A stretch of 64,000 bases of DNA, taken from contig NC_079876.1 of the NCBI RefSeq assembly GCF_029227915.1, positions 14,260,001 to 14,324,000 on the forward strand. Reading direction: 5' to 3'. Position 1 is the first letter of the stretch. Every line of letters begins with the position of its first letter. The DNA is from Hydractinia symbiolongicarpus (lineage: Eukaryota > Cnidaria > Hydrozoa > Anthoathecata > Hydractiniidae). This document shows, one piece after another, positions 1-12,694 of this stretch. The position numbers were made by a program, and so were the translations under genes. The notes beneath the pieces are model-generated. The model searched no databases, was not told the DNA's origin, and saw only the letters and a program-made list of their open reading frames with translations.

Positions 1-1602
1 GAGAGTTCGTGACATTTTCAAAATGTCCAACATAAACGAATCTTTTATCCTCTAATAAAATTAGGATGAAAGAGTTCAGGAGATATTTTTCAATGTATTG
101 TGCCTATTTAGATGATTCTTTTACGGAGTATAAAAGTACAAAAATTCTAATAATTCAGCTCGTTACACCAACGGCTCCTAAATAAATTAATATACATACG
201 CCATTTAGATGTCAGGCACACAGAACAGACATCCTCGCCCCCAGGGTTTGTTGCCTATGCCAGGGCCGCTAGCGCTTACTTGACTCGATGTCAAAAAGGC
301 AAAAAACCTGGGGACGAGGTTGACACAACAGAAACATTGCTATTGTTTAAACCAATATAAATTCAATGCGAAGATATCTTCTTTCTATCGTCTGCGATGA
401 GGACCTGATGAGAAGTTTTTGTGTAATATAAAGTCGATATCCAACCTCGGCCCCAGGGCTCTTTTTCTCTTTTTGACAATCTCAGAGTCGAGATCAGGTT
501 TTTTGTGTGATTTGGTCCGACGAAAAAATGTAAAATTGATTTGATTAGTAGAAATTCATGAAAGCCACGAGGTTTACCTTAAGTTTATTAAAGTTATAAA
601 AATTAGCCGTCTAAATGAATCCATCCTTAAATCTTAAAAAAACTTCGAGGTTGGTTATGATCATACACATTCACCATGTATCTATTATTTCTTGTAGGTG
701 TAACTGAACTGGGTACAAATCGAGTAAGTTTCCCAAACCTGGGTCCTTAACTCATTTCGGAATGGACGGATTAAAGACGTTGTCAAAAAGCATTTAAACT
801 GAATATCTTTGTAAGCGTTCGTCGAAAGTGCATGATCCTATATATTCCTGATCAGAATTTCAAGCTTACACGACGAAGGCAACGGGCACACAATTTTCTA
901 CAATAATTTTTTTGTGCTTTGACGAGTCATTGCTGACGTCAGCGAAATTTTTTCAACCATATATCCCCTTATGCATTCGTCAACAGCACAAAATCCTATC
1001 TATACATTTTTTCGTCAGCGTTTCAAACTCTACAAAAAAGTTAGCGTGTAAACAAACTTCCAAAAAAATTGCTTTTTAACAGCTGATTGCTGACGGCATC
1101 AAAATTCAAGTGATGGTTCTCTTTACAAAGTAAGTGTATTATTTCGCGGGCTTTATTGACCAACCTCGTCCTCAGGACTATTTGCTTCTTAACAGCGCTG
1201 CGCTTCTTTATAGTTCTACCGAAAGAACCGTCACAGTAAAAAGGCGCTGCGGTCAATCTTAGTTGTCGACTCGTAACATATAGAAACAATCGTATGATTC
1301 ACTAAAAGTGTTTATCTTGACATGCATTGTATATGTAGTAGTTAATTTTTTTCATGTTTTAAAAAAAGATTAACCAATATATAACGTAGTTAATGGAAGA
1401 AATTATGATGTTAGACAAGGCTTAATTATTAGTAACTGTTTTTGTCCTAAAAATTTTGTTCTCCTAATTATTGACCTCAAAACCTTATAAATTTTCTCTA
1501 TTTTTTTCTAAAATTATAAGATTTTAAATACGTGGCCACCTTTAATATTCTTTATCTCAAACAGCAAAAAAATTTTTTATTTACCTAATAGAACTGTGAT
1601 AA
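1..1602. other. Non-coding AT-rich stretch with relic repeats
   Basis: No gene is supported here. The stretch is AT-rich, with several copies of a dispersed CCTCG-CCCC-AGGG type motif (near 233, 443 and 1162) and short ORFs without domain signal. Confidence 0.6.
231..324. repeat. Short fold-back copy of the CCTCGTCCCCAGGG repeat family
   Basis: The left arm reads CCTCGCCCCCAGGGTTTGTTGCC (partly) and the right arm reads GGC...AACCTGGGGACGAGG, its reverse complement, with about 55 bases between. Similar fold-backs or half copies occur at 11,446-11,534, 14,990-15,105, 16,208, 7,684 and 56,765. It looks like a tiny MITE or SINE-tail family. No target duplication was recognised. Confidence 0.55.
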
Positions 1603-1843
1603 TATGAGTCCTGCGAAGGGGGTCCTAGAGCATTTAAAGCTTCCATAAGCTACGAAAGTCGTGCAAGCCCAATAATCGCTCAACTAGACAATCACCTAAG
1701 ATATCGATCCTTTTTGTCATGCTGAACGTTAAGCAGAAAGGATCAATTCACAGGTTATAATCTCTGGCATGACTGGGCCAATGTTTGAAACCTTTCCGCA
1801 ATGGAGGCGAACGCTCTACCACAAGGCAACCAGACAGTAACGA
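1603..1843 (-). repeat. tRNA-derived SINE, family 1, degraded copy
   Basis: It matches the copies at 5,871-6,184 and 58,203-58,508. Shared blocks include GAGTCCTGCGAAGGGGGTCC, the GAAAGTCGTGCAAGC block, and an end where the reverse strand reads like a tRNA head with box A (CTTGTGGTAGAGCG) and a box B-like segment. This copy is 5' shortened and its box B is eroded. Confidence 0.65.
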
Positions 1844-4156
1844 AGCTAGTGTCATGCAATGAAATATTTACGTTTTGTTTTTGAATATTAGTTTAAATTT
1901 TAGAAACAGCTTCCTTGGTGGCGTGACTTCTTTCAATATTTTGTCCACAATGTTTAAACTGAGAAAAATAAATGGAATTGTATATCAAAGAGAGATTACC
2001 ATACTTCCTCTTTGAAAGTTAATTTGTGCACTTAACTTCTCATAAATATTTAACTTGAAAAACTTAGTTAAAAATTCGCCCAACCTCATTTCCAATGTCT
2101 TTAGCCTTGAAAAGAAAGTTAAATTTCATAACAAAATGCGTGGGGGTGAAAGACCCTCTGTTGAGTTAAATTGTCAAAAAAATTTCTTGAAACAAAAAAT
2201 GTGAAAAGAAGAATAAACTTTTCCTTTTTTATAGAAACGTCCAATTTTCAGAAAAAAAAGGAACGTGGGTGTTTTTTGAACAAATTAAGGGCTAAATTGT
2301 GGCAATTTTTTAAATCATTCGTAAAAATTTAATATAAACATACCAATTATTATTCAAAATATCTATTTATGCTCCAAATGCCTTCTATAATTTAGCGACG
2401 CGCGAATTATGTACGGCGGCTAAGATTTTCGACTATTTAACGAAACTATTTTGCGAAAGAAACCTCGATACATTTTCTTGTAGCTAAAGATTTCAATTCC
2501 ATTTAGAGACAGCTAGCTTATTAACGAGTTAAATGCAATTTCGTCTCCAGACCTATCGAGGCCATTATTTTCTAACCCTGTTCCAAAGTTTGTCTGTTGT
2601 TGTTAAGAAGCGATCGCTCAGTCCATCTTGGACTGTTTTAATCCAATTTCCAGGTTTCAGAACTCCAACTAGGAGTTCAACCCGGTGTCTACAACCGTCC
2701 TAACTTGGAGGCGCTCATTATATAATAATATATATCGCGACTTCGTTTTCTATTCTGTCCCCGAGGCAGAGTACCAGTAAGAGTCATCCACTGGTATGAC
2801 CACTCACCACACATCCCAGGCTCGGGTAATACACCCTTGCTAAGTCATTCTCTGAATGGTAAAAAAAAAATGGACTTAGGACAAAGATCATAGGTTATAT
2901 GGTTAACTTTCCACTATCAAAATTTGTTATTTGTTGCTCATGTAAACGAGGTCATTCGAGGTCAAATTTTGAAGCCTTTTTGACCCCGATGTGGATTATG
3001 AACGTGTTTTGAAAGTGTGACTGGTGCTTTTAGCTTTTAGCTCTGACAAACCTACGCATCTAAGATAATAGTAGTACCGGTAAACTGCGGAGAATTTACA
3101 ACCTGCTGCTTGCCAATTTTGTAGTGAAATGGCAGATAAATGTGGTATTGTTTCAATGTTTTTATCATGAGGTGTTGTAGCTGCGATGTTATCTTTCGAA
3201 CTAGAAGAGAGAGTTTTTATTGTTTCTCTCTCTCATTCTTCGCCATATTTCTTTTCATGCAATCACATCTTCATTCGCAATAATGTTTTAAATAATTTAT
3301 CCCTCCAAATTCACCTGTTTCTGGCGTGACCCGGTTTCTATTCGCACGGCGCTCTGAAGCGCAATAAACACAAAATATTTTCTGTTTACCTTTTGAAAAC
3401 TGATTTTTAAAATCATGCTTAATGTATTTGTCAGATATCAAGAGGGGTAAATTATTCATGAGAATTTTCGTTAAAGCGTTTCTTGCATTTTTGTAACTGC
3501 GAATATTCGTTTGTGGAAACCAGGCTACCGCATATTTTACGGAATTTTTTGCCACCCTTCTCTAGGGACTGAATGAATACAGAAAGATTTATATTGTCTC
3601 TTTCAAATAGATGTATTTTCTTTGATCAATATATCCTTTTTTCATTTTATCATTTTAGTTATAAAAACAATTTTTATTTTCGGAGATTAATTTTTTTTAA
3701 AAGTAAAAGGATACAAAAGATTCTTCGAAAATAAATCTCTTTCCTTATATATATATTTTTTACTATAACCTTTTTCACTATTATTATTTTCACTTTATTT
3801 TTTACTTGAAGGTGGAAAAATATCGAAGAAGGAAAATTTTCACGTTGCTTTGAGAGAAGATATAATGAAACTTAAACAATGGAATATAAAATTACAACAA
3901 CAGTATTAACAATTAAAAGTAGCTTCTAACACATCTCAGCTAAGAAGAGAAAGTTCGTTTTCATCATGAGATTTATGTTGAAATTTTTTTGAGAATCACA
4001 AGTGGTGAATACTTGGGATATTTATTTTATATTAAATTTGTAAAGAACGTCTAATGGAAGAAAAACCAGAATTTTGAATTTCATATCCTATTAGGTATTA
4101 GACTTTGATATTTAATTCCGTTGGAGGGGTATAATTTAAATTGTTGGGTCAAATGA
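1844..4156. other. Non-coding stretch, no gene recognised
   Basis: This is AT-rich sequence. An open frame on the minus strand at 3,271-3,555 has no recognisable domain and no flanking exons, so I do not call it. Confidence 0.5.
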
Positions 4157-4307
4157 AAAAGAAGAAGAAGAAGAAGAAGAAGAAGAAGAAGAAGAAGAAG
4201 AAGAAGAAGAAGAAGAAGAAGAAGAAGAAGAAGAAGAAGAAGAAGAAGAAGAAGAAGAAGAAGAAGAAGAAGAAGAAGAAGAAGAAGAAGAAGAAGAAGA
4301 AGAAGAA
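4157..4307. repeat. Long (GAA)n / (TTC)n microsatellite
   Basis: About 50 perfect GAA units sit in one uninterrupted purine tract. It opens spurious poly-Lys (+) and poly-Ser (-) reading frames. Long GAA/TTC tracts are known to form triplex or sticky DNA structures; here that is only a possibility. Confidence 0.97.
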
Positions 4308-5870
4308 TGTTTATAGCATGTAAAGGCCATTTCTTTATTTTGTTTTTTAAAGAAACTAGTTTTGCAACAATCGATAACTTCGTGAGGCAGTGTAAAAATT
4401 TAAGTTATCCCTTTAGCATTCTATTAGAAGAATGTTGTTAGTAAGTTTGTGTTTCGCTATAAAACTATTATTCATCTACAATGTTAAATATTGAAGTGGA
4501 GGAAAACAAGAAAGCATTTTGAAAGAGAAATTTTAATGACTGTTTAAAATTTTGTATCTCTAAATTAATTTATTAACCCCTTTTTCTTATTAATTTAACT
4601 TTTTCTTGATAAAGTTATTAATCTACGCCTCTTAATCCTGTTATCGTGCTCTTACTACCAAAACTCATTTATAAGGCGCCGCTGGGTAACGCCCCTAAAC
4701 TCCGCCCAATAGCATCCTGGTTGCATGTAAATATTGAGTTAAAATTAGAACGCTCTTTTAATATTTTATAAAATTCTATAAATATTTTAACCGTTCTACG
4801 TAAGGTTTCTCTCTTTTATATTTATAAGTTAGATCAAGTCAGTCTCAATACTTGATTCAAAATAACCAAAAACACGCTAGTTGCCATTAGCAACAGCGAC
4901 AGCGACGACAACGACGAGTACAATGACGACTATTTCATACGATAAAAATAACAGCCGTTTTTATGAATCCATGTCAGCTTTATTTCATCTTCACCGCAAG
5001 AGGTATTTTAATAAAAAAAAGTCTTTTTATCCAAACTAACAGTAAGGAACATATGTGAACTAAAAAAGACAGCGCATTCCAAAACATTCTTAACTTATTT
5101 TATTCCTTTTTTATATAATACATTCTATATTCTTTACTGTTCTATATTCACCCGGTGTTCTTTGTAAACGAAAATAGGGAATAACAACTTATTTATTTGT
5201 TATTTTTCACATATGTACTTTCACACCCTTTCTTCGACATGCTGTAAGGTTTTTTTAGGTAAAGGTTTTATTAAATAAGAGATATTCAATCCTTCTACAA
5301 GCCATCCAATGTAAGGCTGTCTGTGCGTTGTAGGAAACCTTGTACTGCTATTTTCTTTAAACGAAGGTGTTATTCGAAAGTTTTGTGTTTTAGCTTGCAC
5401 GTCATTAGCTTGTTAATGACAACAGTTAATGACGACAGTTAAAGACGACAGTTAACGACGGCAGTTAACGACGTTACTACTCACTTTTTGGACCGTGTTT
5501 TACATTGCTACCATGGCGACTGGTAAGTTATTTCTTAAGTAAATCATTTCTCCGAGAGCATACTAATTTGGTTGTGTACTTCGGAAACTGGTATTGTAAA
5601 AAAACGTCCTAACAATTTAAATCCAACGGTTGCAATCGGTGAGAAAGCATTTGTAATGCGCATTAGAAGATAAATATCCGGCACTTTGATTACATTAGAG
5701 ATGCTTAAGTTTTTACATAGCATTCATTGTTTCTAAGAACTTCTGCTTTGAAACGTATATTTAAAACAATTTGTGTAACATTTTAAGATGTTTATAAATA
5801 TGCATGTTTAGGGTTTCATTTCAGATCGGTAAGATGCCATAACTGAGGAGAAGGAGATGTCAAACCACTA
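4308..5870. other. Non-coding stretch with a small tandem array
   Basis: No gene is supported. At 5,417-5,477 a 15-bp unit (ACGACAGTTAANG type) is repeated about four times. An ATG followed directly by a good splice donor at about 5,513-5,523 (ATGGCGACTG|GTAAGT) could be a tiny first exon, but I found no partner exon. Confidence 0.45.
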
Positions 5871-6184
5871 TGATTGGAACCCATACTATTGTTATTATCA
5901 CCATTATTTACGCAGGGTAGCCTGTTCAGTTTCTATAGGAAGTGTTATTATTGAGGGTCCTGGAAAGAGGTTCCTAGAGGATATAAAGCTTCCATTTGAG
6001 CTACGGAAGTCGTTCAAGCACAACAACCGCTCAATTAGGCAACCGCCTAAGATAGAAATCCTATTCTCATGCTAAACAAGAAGCAGAAAGGATTGATTCA
6101 CACTTTTATAGGCTCTTACATGACTCGGTCGGGGTTTGAACCCAAGACCTCCGGGAGGCGAACGCTTTACCACAAAGTTACTAG
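5871..6184 (-). repeat. tRNA-derived SINE, family 1
   Basis: This is a full-length-looking copy. On the minus strand the head has a tRNA-like box A (GTGGTAAAGCG) and box B (GGGTTCAAACCCC), followed by a body shared with 58,203-58,508 and 1,603-1,843. The far end runs into an ATT/TTA-rich simple tail near 5,880. RNA polymerase III transcription from the head is the expected mode for this class. Confidence 0.75.
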
Positions 6185-7163
6185 TCGTTAAAAATAAAGT
6201 TCCTCTACGGCTGATTTTTTGGATAAACTTAAATTTTCTAATTTTAGGCTCTAAACAACAAAAATATCAGCTTAAAGTCACAAAGTGGCGAGAAAGAACT
6301 GATTTTAAAACAGAAAGCTGTTATTGCAGAATTTCAAGTTTACCATTATCAAATGTTACTCTGGAGAAAACTGAATTACCTGAGCAAATTTCTAGAAATT
6401 GTTAGAAAAGGGTTTGACATGGATATTCAATAAAGTGTTTCGGTATGAATATGAATAGAAGTTGAATGAGAAATAGTAAATACAGCTTTTAAACATTGTT
6501 TGTAACCACCCAAGATATTATAATTATATCTTGAATTGGGAAAATATATGAATGAATTGTTTGCACAAACGAATAAGAAATTTTATTTTTACTGTCTATG
6601 GAAGGCTTATCTGCAAGAAACATACAATGTTTTTAGAGTTTTTTGGCGATAAAAGGGAGAAAAAACCATTCACTCTGTATCGATTTTTTAATAATATGAA
6701 ATAGATATAAGAAATATTAGTGAAGATTTAATTATTAAATTAAAATTGTTTTAAAGTTAGAAGTTGGAATACTGCTGTAATGTTTGTTTTTTGTGAGTCG
6801 AAGTAAAAGTTAGCTTCTCTTTCGCTTATAAGGATATTGTTTCTTTGATAGAGATTTTTATCTCGAATATAAGCATAAAATTATAATTTTAACTGTTATA
6901 AATATTTATTTGTTTATATTTATAAATATTTTATTTGTTTTGTTCTTCTCTTTCTGTTTTTTATCTAACTCGGAGTGTTCATAGCCTTGACTTAAAGGTT
7001 TATGAAATTATGAAATTTGTGTAGATTTTTTTGTCGTGCGTTTGACCAATGATTCTTTTTATCAACATTTCGCTCTATGCTAACTGTCTTATTTTTGATA
7101 AATTTTCTATAGACTAATATAACTAATAAAAATAAATCGCATCCAGTGAGATGAGAATCAATA
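6185..7163. other. Upstream region of the Kv channel gene
   Basis: This AT-rich sequence lies before the channel start codon. I see no further exon and no clear promoter element. The transcription start is probably here or further upstream. Confidence 0.4.
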
Positions 7164-10100
7164 ATGGATAAATACACATACAGTGATGATGAAGATGACG
7201 CTGTTGACAGACTTTCGTTGAACGTGGGAGGTGTCAAATTTGAAACTTACACGACTACTTTGCAGAACATATCAGATACGAGATTAGCATGGTTGACAGA
7301 AAATGTTGACCCGGAAATTCTCCACACTAAAGAATTCTTCTTCGATCGACATCCCGGTGCATTTGTGCATATTTTAAATTATTACCGGACGGGTAAGCTT
7401 CACACGCCAACTGATATGTGCGGACCGGCGTTCGAAGAAGAACTGCAATTCTGGGGAATCGATGAAAAACAAATGGAACCATGCTGCTGGGAGACGTTTA
7501 CTAAGCATCGTGAAGCTGAGGTAGGTTCACACTCACCTTATATAAGTATTTGCATTTGAACGCTGGATTTAAATTCCGAGTTGACCATATTCAATATTCA
7601 AAATACCGCCGTAATTTATTTGTTTAGCGATTAATTTTAAATGGTTATTGTGAATGTGAAAATGGTTTAATATACTTTACACGCAACCTTGTCCTCAGGC
7701 CTCGTATGAGTTAATATGCTCCACACGCAACTTAATTTATACTAGTCCCCAGGATTAGTATAAATTATTATGCCCTACATACAACCTCATCCCCATGGCT
7801 TTTGTCAATTAATATGCTCCATATGTTGTTAAACTGTCTTGCGTGAGAAGTTTCCACACGGCTTCTTTGTATCGCGCGTTAAATATTCGCATCAATTGTT
7901 CGCTAAGAAATAGATTTCATGTTCACGCTTTGTTGACAAGAATATGCTATATGCTATGTATGCTAGAAATGTTATATATGTGCTATATATGTTATATGTG
8001 CTATACATGCTATATATGGTATATATGCTATATATGCAATATATGCTATATATGGTATATATATACTATATAAGAATATTAGGCTGGGATTTCCGGTTTG
8101 CGTTGAACGATAGAGAAGTGAAACTAGTGACAGGTGATAATGTAACATAGGTAATGTAAAATAGTTAAAGTCGGAGGGTAGAAAGAGCCCACTGTTAGGA
8201 TGGAATCCCCAAGGTCCTTAAAACTTCCCGTCACTTATTTACTTACAGGCCTCGTTAGAAGTTTTAATATTCTTACAAAAAAACGTGTATTACTTGAGCC
8301 TAGAATAAACTTGCTCATGTAACATGACTTGTATACTCTCGTAAATCCCAAGATTGGGTAGCACCGAGCTGTACTTTTAAATTCCCTTATAATCTAGATG
8401 TACTTAGTAAATTATAATTTACTAAGTACATCTACCTATGACAAAGTGACCCACGTTGGCACACGTTGTAACTTACTTAGTACATCTGCCTACAACGGAG
8501 TGACCCATGTTGGCACGCTTATAGAATTTTTGGTATTTTTAAATCCTAAAAAGTTCGTTCACTGCATCAAATTACGTATCTATTATATTTTAGGAAAATT
8601 TACGTAGCTTTGAAGGTCCTGGCTTTGAAGATCTACGAGCTACAAGCAGTCGCAAAATATCGACATTTTCGAACCGTTTTGTTTCGCGTGAATATTTGAA
8701 TATCGATTTGGAGAAAATTTGGCAGATCTTGGAGGACCCACATTCGTCACAACTCGCCAGGGTATGCAAGATTAACAATTGTTTTACTCACCTGTGATAA
8801 GAAAATCTAATCGACATTTTTGGTCAATGTGAACCTGGGCCTTCCCACCTCCATAAAAGGCGGTACATCAGACTATTTTGATTGGGTAGTGTTTCTGTCG
8901 TTACTAAAAAAAATCACAGTTTATCGCCAAATGTTTATTTATGCTGACGTAAACATAAATTTAATTTCATATTACCGTTCTTCTTCTTTAGAGATTTTCG
9001 ATCCTCTCCTGTCTGATGATAGTCATATCTGTTTCACTGTACTGTGTGGGAACAATGCCAGCGTTGAAAGATAATCAAGTCATCCAAGTGATCAATTACA
9101 TTTGTCTCGTTTTCTTCACGATGGAATTCTTAGCTCGAATAATTGTAACACCGTCTCGTAAATCGTTTCTAAAAGACTACAAAAATTGGATCGATTTTGC
9201 ATCTTTGCTACCATCTTACTTGGTGTTAATATTCCCGATTGACGTCATCAAAAATATGGTGATTATTCGAACACTTCGACTTTTTAAATTCTTTAAATTG
9301 TCGTATGGTTTACAAGTACTCATTCACACCCTGAAAGCGAGCTCTTACGAATTGACTCTGTTATTATTTATCTTGCTCATCCCAGTCGTAATATTCTCAA
9401 GTCTCGTACATGCAACAGAAAACGCTTTCGATAAAGGCACGACTAAGTTCGATTCGATTCCGACAACTTTTTGGTGGTGCATTATCACCATGACAACAGT
9501 CGGTTATGGCGATTTAACTCCTGAGACTTGGGCCGGTCAAATTATTGGATCTGTATGTTCAATCTTTGGCTTGCTTATAGTGGCTTTACCTATTTCGGTG
9601 ATTGGTAGCAACTTTACGTTATATTATGCCCATGTAAAAGCGAGATTAAAATTGCCGAAAAAAAATCGAACTTTACTCCAAGGAAATTTACGGGGGTTAT
9701 TACGGCAGCCATTAAGTTTATCGTCAAGAGATCGAGACCGAAAAACGTTACGGCGAAATAATAACAACGCGATACGACGAAAGAATGAAGTTGTATCTCC
9801 AAGCTCGTTTCAGTTGCAGTTAAAAAGAAGAAAAGCATTTGATCAAATATCTGGAAATACATCCGACGGCACACCTGGTACTGAGACTCCTTCATCAAAA
9901 TACATTAGCAGTGATTTAATAACTAATGCAAATGCTAATCAAGCGAGAGGACCGGGACGAAGTGGTGGTCGAAGGGCCGCGATGTTTGCAATCGATTTAT
10001 CAGACAATGGGTCTGTGACGTCAGAAGGTGACACCGATACAGGCTTGCTTAGGAATTCTTATGTCGATGAAGCATCTATGGCTGATACACCGACGCATAA

Positions 10101-11109
10101 AGATACCTTGCAAGATAAATCGAGTGAGCTTAATAATGAAGAAGTCCTGGTAGATTTAGAATGCTACTCCTCCTGCGATGATTTTAATGACGATGTATTC
10201 GACGTGAAAGAAAAGACGAGACACACGGAAGAAAATGTGGTTAAACACGAGCAGGAGGAGAAAGCAGATTCTACTAACTGTTCAGAGATTTCACAGAGAC
10301 CGGTTAACAATGGAAACATCAGCACGGACAAACATGAAAACAGTGAGAAGGAGAACAAACACAGTAGCAAAAGCTGTGAGGAAGAGAGCGCGAGCAAAGA
10401 ATTGTGCGACAACAACCATGTTTATAACAACCGACGCAATAAGCTAAGCCAATTAAAAAATAATACGAGTAAAACAAATTGTCCTACACCTCGAACTCAA
10501 AGACGAGGTGCTTTGGCTTTGCAGCCTGCCATATCATCGTCGGAGGAGAGTGACGGGGAGAACATAGAAGCGATAAACTCCGTTGTAAATTTTAATTTGC
10601 CTTCTACTAAAGAACTACATTTAAAAAATACGTTTAATTCCGACGCATACATGAGGGTAGCTTCCGATTCGGATTTAACGGACACAAAACGACGAATCTC
10701 TATGAAGATGATGACAAGTTTTGACCATAAACTTTTAAGTAACGCAGACAGAAATAACCATAGGCCGTTAAAGCGCGCCAAAACGACCAATTGTCAAGAG
10801 CATCAGAAAGAAAAACCTTTTTTCAACATCAGTAATATAATGAAAGAGGCGTGTGACTCTAGGAGAGAAAACGGAATTGCCTCGGGACGAAGACATAAAA
10901 ATAGTGACGACGTTTCATGTACGACTGGTTCATCGAGTTCACTTTCAAGAATCGACGATGGATCAGAATGTTCCATAAGCACGGGTAATATGCTTGAACC
11001 AGTAAACAGACAGGAAAATAGTTGGGATAGCAGAGTCAAAAGCGAGAACGACATAGTAAGCTTTAAAATCCTATCGCGTCATAAAGCGTTGAAAGAATCA
11101 GGTGTATAA
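7164..11109 (+). CDS. Voltage-gated K+ channel, Shaw/Kv3-like, possible modulatory subunit
   Basis: A three-exon model (7164-7520, 8594-8761, 8992-11109; GT-AG introns, in frame) gives about 880 residues. Exon 1 is a T1 tetramerisation domain of the Shaw type ([18 protein letters not shown], then the zinc-site pattern H-x5-C ... CC). Exon 3 holds S1-S6: S2 EFLARI, S3 [13 protein letters not shown]4 at about 268-277 ([10 protein letters not shown]), pore TMTTVGYGD at about 341-349, and S6. A roughly 485-residue hydrophilic Ser/Asn/acidic cytoplasmic tail follows. Two oddities stand out. The S6 gate motif PVP reads PIS (residues 375-377), and the end of S4 reads KLSYGL where Shaw-type channels usually have about three more residues, including a basic one. 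The selectivity filter is intact, so the protein is expected in the plasma membrane as part of a tetramer. Loss of the second proline is a known trait of electrically silent Kv subunits; a silent role here is inference. Confidence 0.9.
7928..8075. repeat. TATATGCTA-type minisatellite in Kv intron 1
   Basis: This intronic array of degenerate (TATATGCTA / TATATGGTA / TATATGT) units has many TATATGC steps. It opens spurious Tyr/Met-rich frames. There is no coding evidence. Confidence 0.85.
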
Positions 11110-12694
11110 AGAAAGCAACTTTCTTACCAGTCCTTTTTTCAAGTACTTAATTCTTATTCAAATATTGGCCTGTGGTCCAATTTGACGGTTACCGAAAATT
11201 TTTTCTTAGTTCAGGCTGCTGTAAACACGTTTGGTAGCTAAGTGTTTTTTTTAAAATAGTTGTTTTTTTTGGTTTAGCCTCGCAAATCTTATTGTTTTGA
11301 CAATTCAGGGTCATATTCTTTAATACATTCTTCGCGTGTCATTCAGTCTGGCAACATACATTATCCCTCATATTCTTATAGATGCTATTGTTAACAATAA
11401 TTGCTAACTGACGAGCAAGCATCAAAAAAGTAAGAAAACAAATCACAACCTCGTTCCCAGGGTCTTGTGGTCCCTGAGTTGTTATTACGAAGTGATTTTA
11501 TAAACAAAACAAAATGCCCTAGGAACGAGGTTGGACAAATTAATCATTTTCATGTTTCGGGTAAAAGTTGAGCCTTAGCATACTTTTGACCCTTTTTAGC
11601 CTCAATATTCTCAAAAAGAATTAGTTTGCCCCTTTGTTGCTTTACCAATAAGTTACTTGCAATAAAATCTCGACTAAAGGACACATAAAAAATCGAAAAA
11701 AAACACGTGAGATTGACTAATAAAACAAAGACCGGGCGCTCATTGTTTTTACGGGGCGAGGTAATAATTTGAACTGTTAAGATTTGTGCGACGAGCTAAA
11801 TTTAGAAATATTAGCACCCTAGACAAGCTAAAAATGTATTTTGCCCTAGTCTTCTAGATATTATTAACATCGATCAATCTATTTATCGATCGATGCAAAT
11901 CTTTGTCCTCTTTCCCCCTGAGCACTTCAGTCTTATAGGGCCATGATAAAATAAAAACTAGGTAATTTCCCCAATTTCCCTTCGCATTAAATTGCATTAA
12001 TTTGTTGTTGTTGTTGTTGTTGTTTTATATCCTGTTATTACAGTTTATTTTCTTGCACAGAAATCTTATTATTATTGTATAAATTATTAATACATTGAAA
12101 ATTTTTATTACATTGAATAAAGAAATTTTTGAACTCATGGTTTATGTTTTTTCTGTAGCAAAATGGCTCCTATTCTAGTTTAAATCATGTGTCTCCTATT
12201 TTGGTGCTAGAAAAAGAACCTTGGCAGGTGCGGATCCAGGGTTAGTCAGATAAGTCGCGTGACTTAGTGTAAATTTGACGAAAAATGTTAGCCAAGCGAA
12301 GATGTCGACGATCCAGGCGTTGCAAACGGAGGGCGTTAAAAATTGTAATTTTTTTACGGCGAAAAGCCATGGTTCACAGCCCTCTCCAATTCGCCTATAG
12401 CGATGTTGACGTCAAAGTTGTGACGTCGCTACCATATAGACTGAGAGGGTTGCAAATTATAGCTTACAGATTTTGACTGATTCATTTTGACTAATCAGTC
12501 ACTCAGTCAGTCAAAAATCAAATAGCTATGGCCCGCAACCCTCCCCATCTCACCTAAGGGGCCTGTGACGTCAAAATCGTGACGTAATTTTCACACTCTA
12601 TGCGTAGTCCAACAATATGTGGCCCGCAGCCGGCGATGGAAATTTAGGTTCCGAGCTGAAGCAACTACTTATACTGAAGAAAATCTTACAGTAG
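11110..12694. other. Intergenic region with repeats after the Kv gene
   Basis: It contains a CCTCGTTCCCAGGG fold-back at 11,446-11,534 (arms AACCTCGTTCCCAGGG and CCTAGGAACGAGGTT), a (TTG)n run at 12,001-12,023, and two diverged neighbouring copies of a TGACGTCA-rich segment (about 12,365-12,430 and 12,525-12,590). Poly(A) signals (AATAAA) near 12,117 could serve the channel gene; this is not certain. Confidence 0.5.

Noticed and set aside
3271-3555. 94-residue minus-strand frame
   Set aside because: No recognised domain, no adjoining exons and no codon pattern that separates it from the AT-rich background.
4136-4330. Poly-Lys and poly-Ser open frames
   Set aside because: They are translations of the GAA/TTC microsatellite.
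7843-8150. Tyr/Met/Cys-rich open frames in the Kv intron
   Set aside because: They come from the TATATGCTA minisatellite and a neighbouring non-coding region. Splice sites place them in an intron.
12001-12023. (TTG)n run as part of a coding Leu/Cys repeat
   Set aside because: It is a simple repeat in an intergenic region with stops close on both sides.
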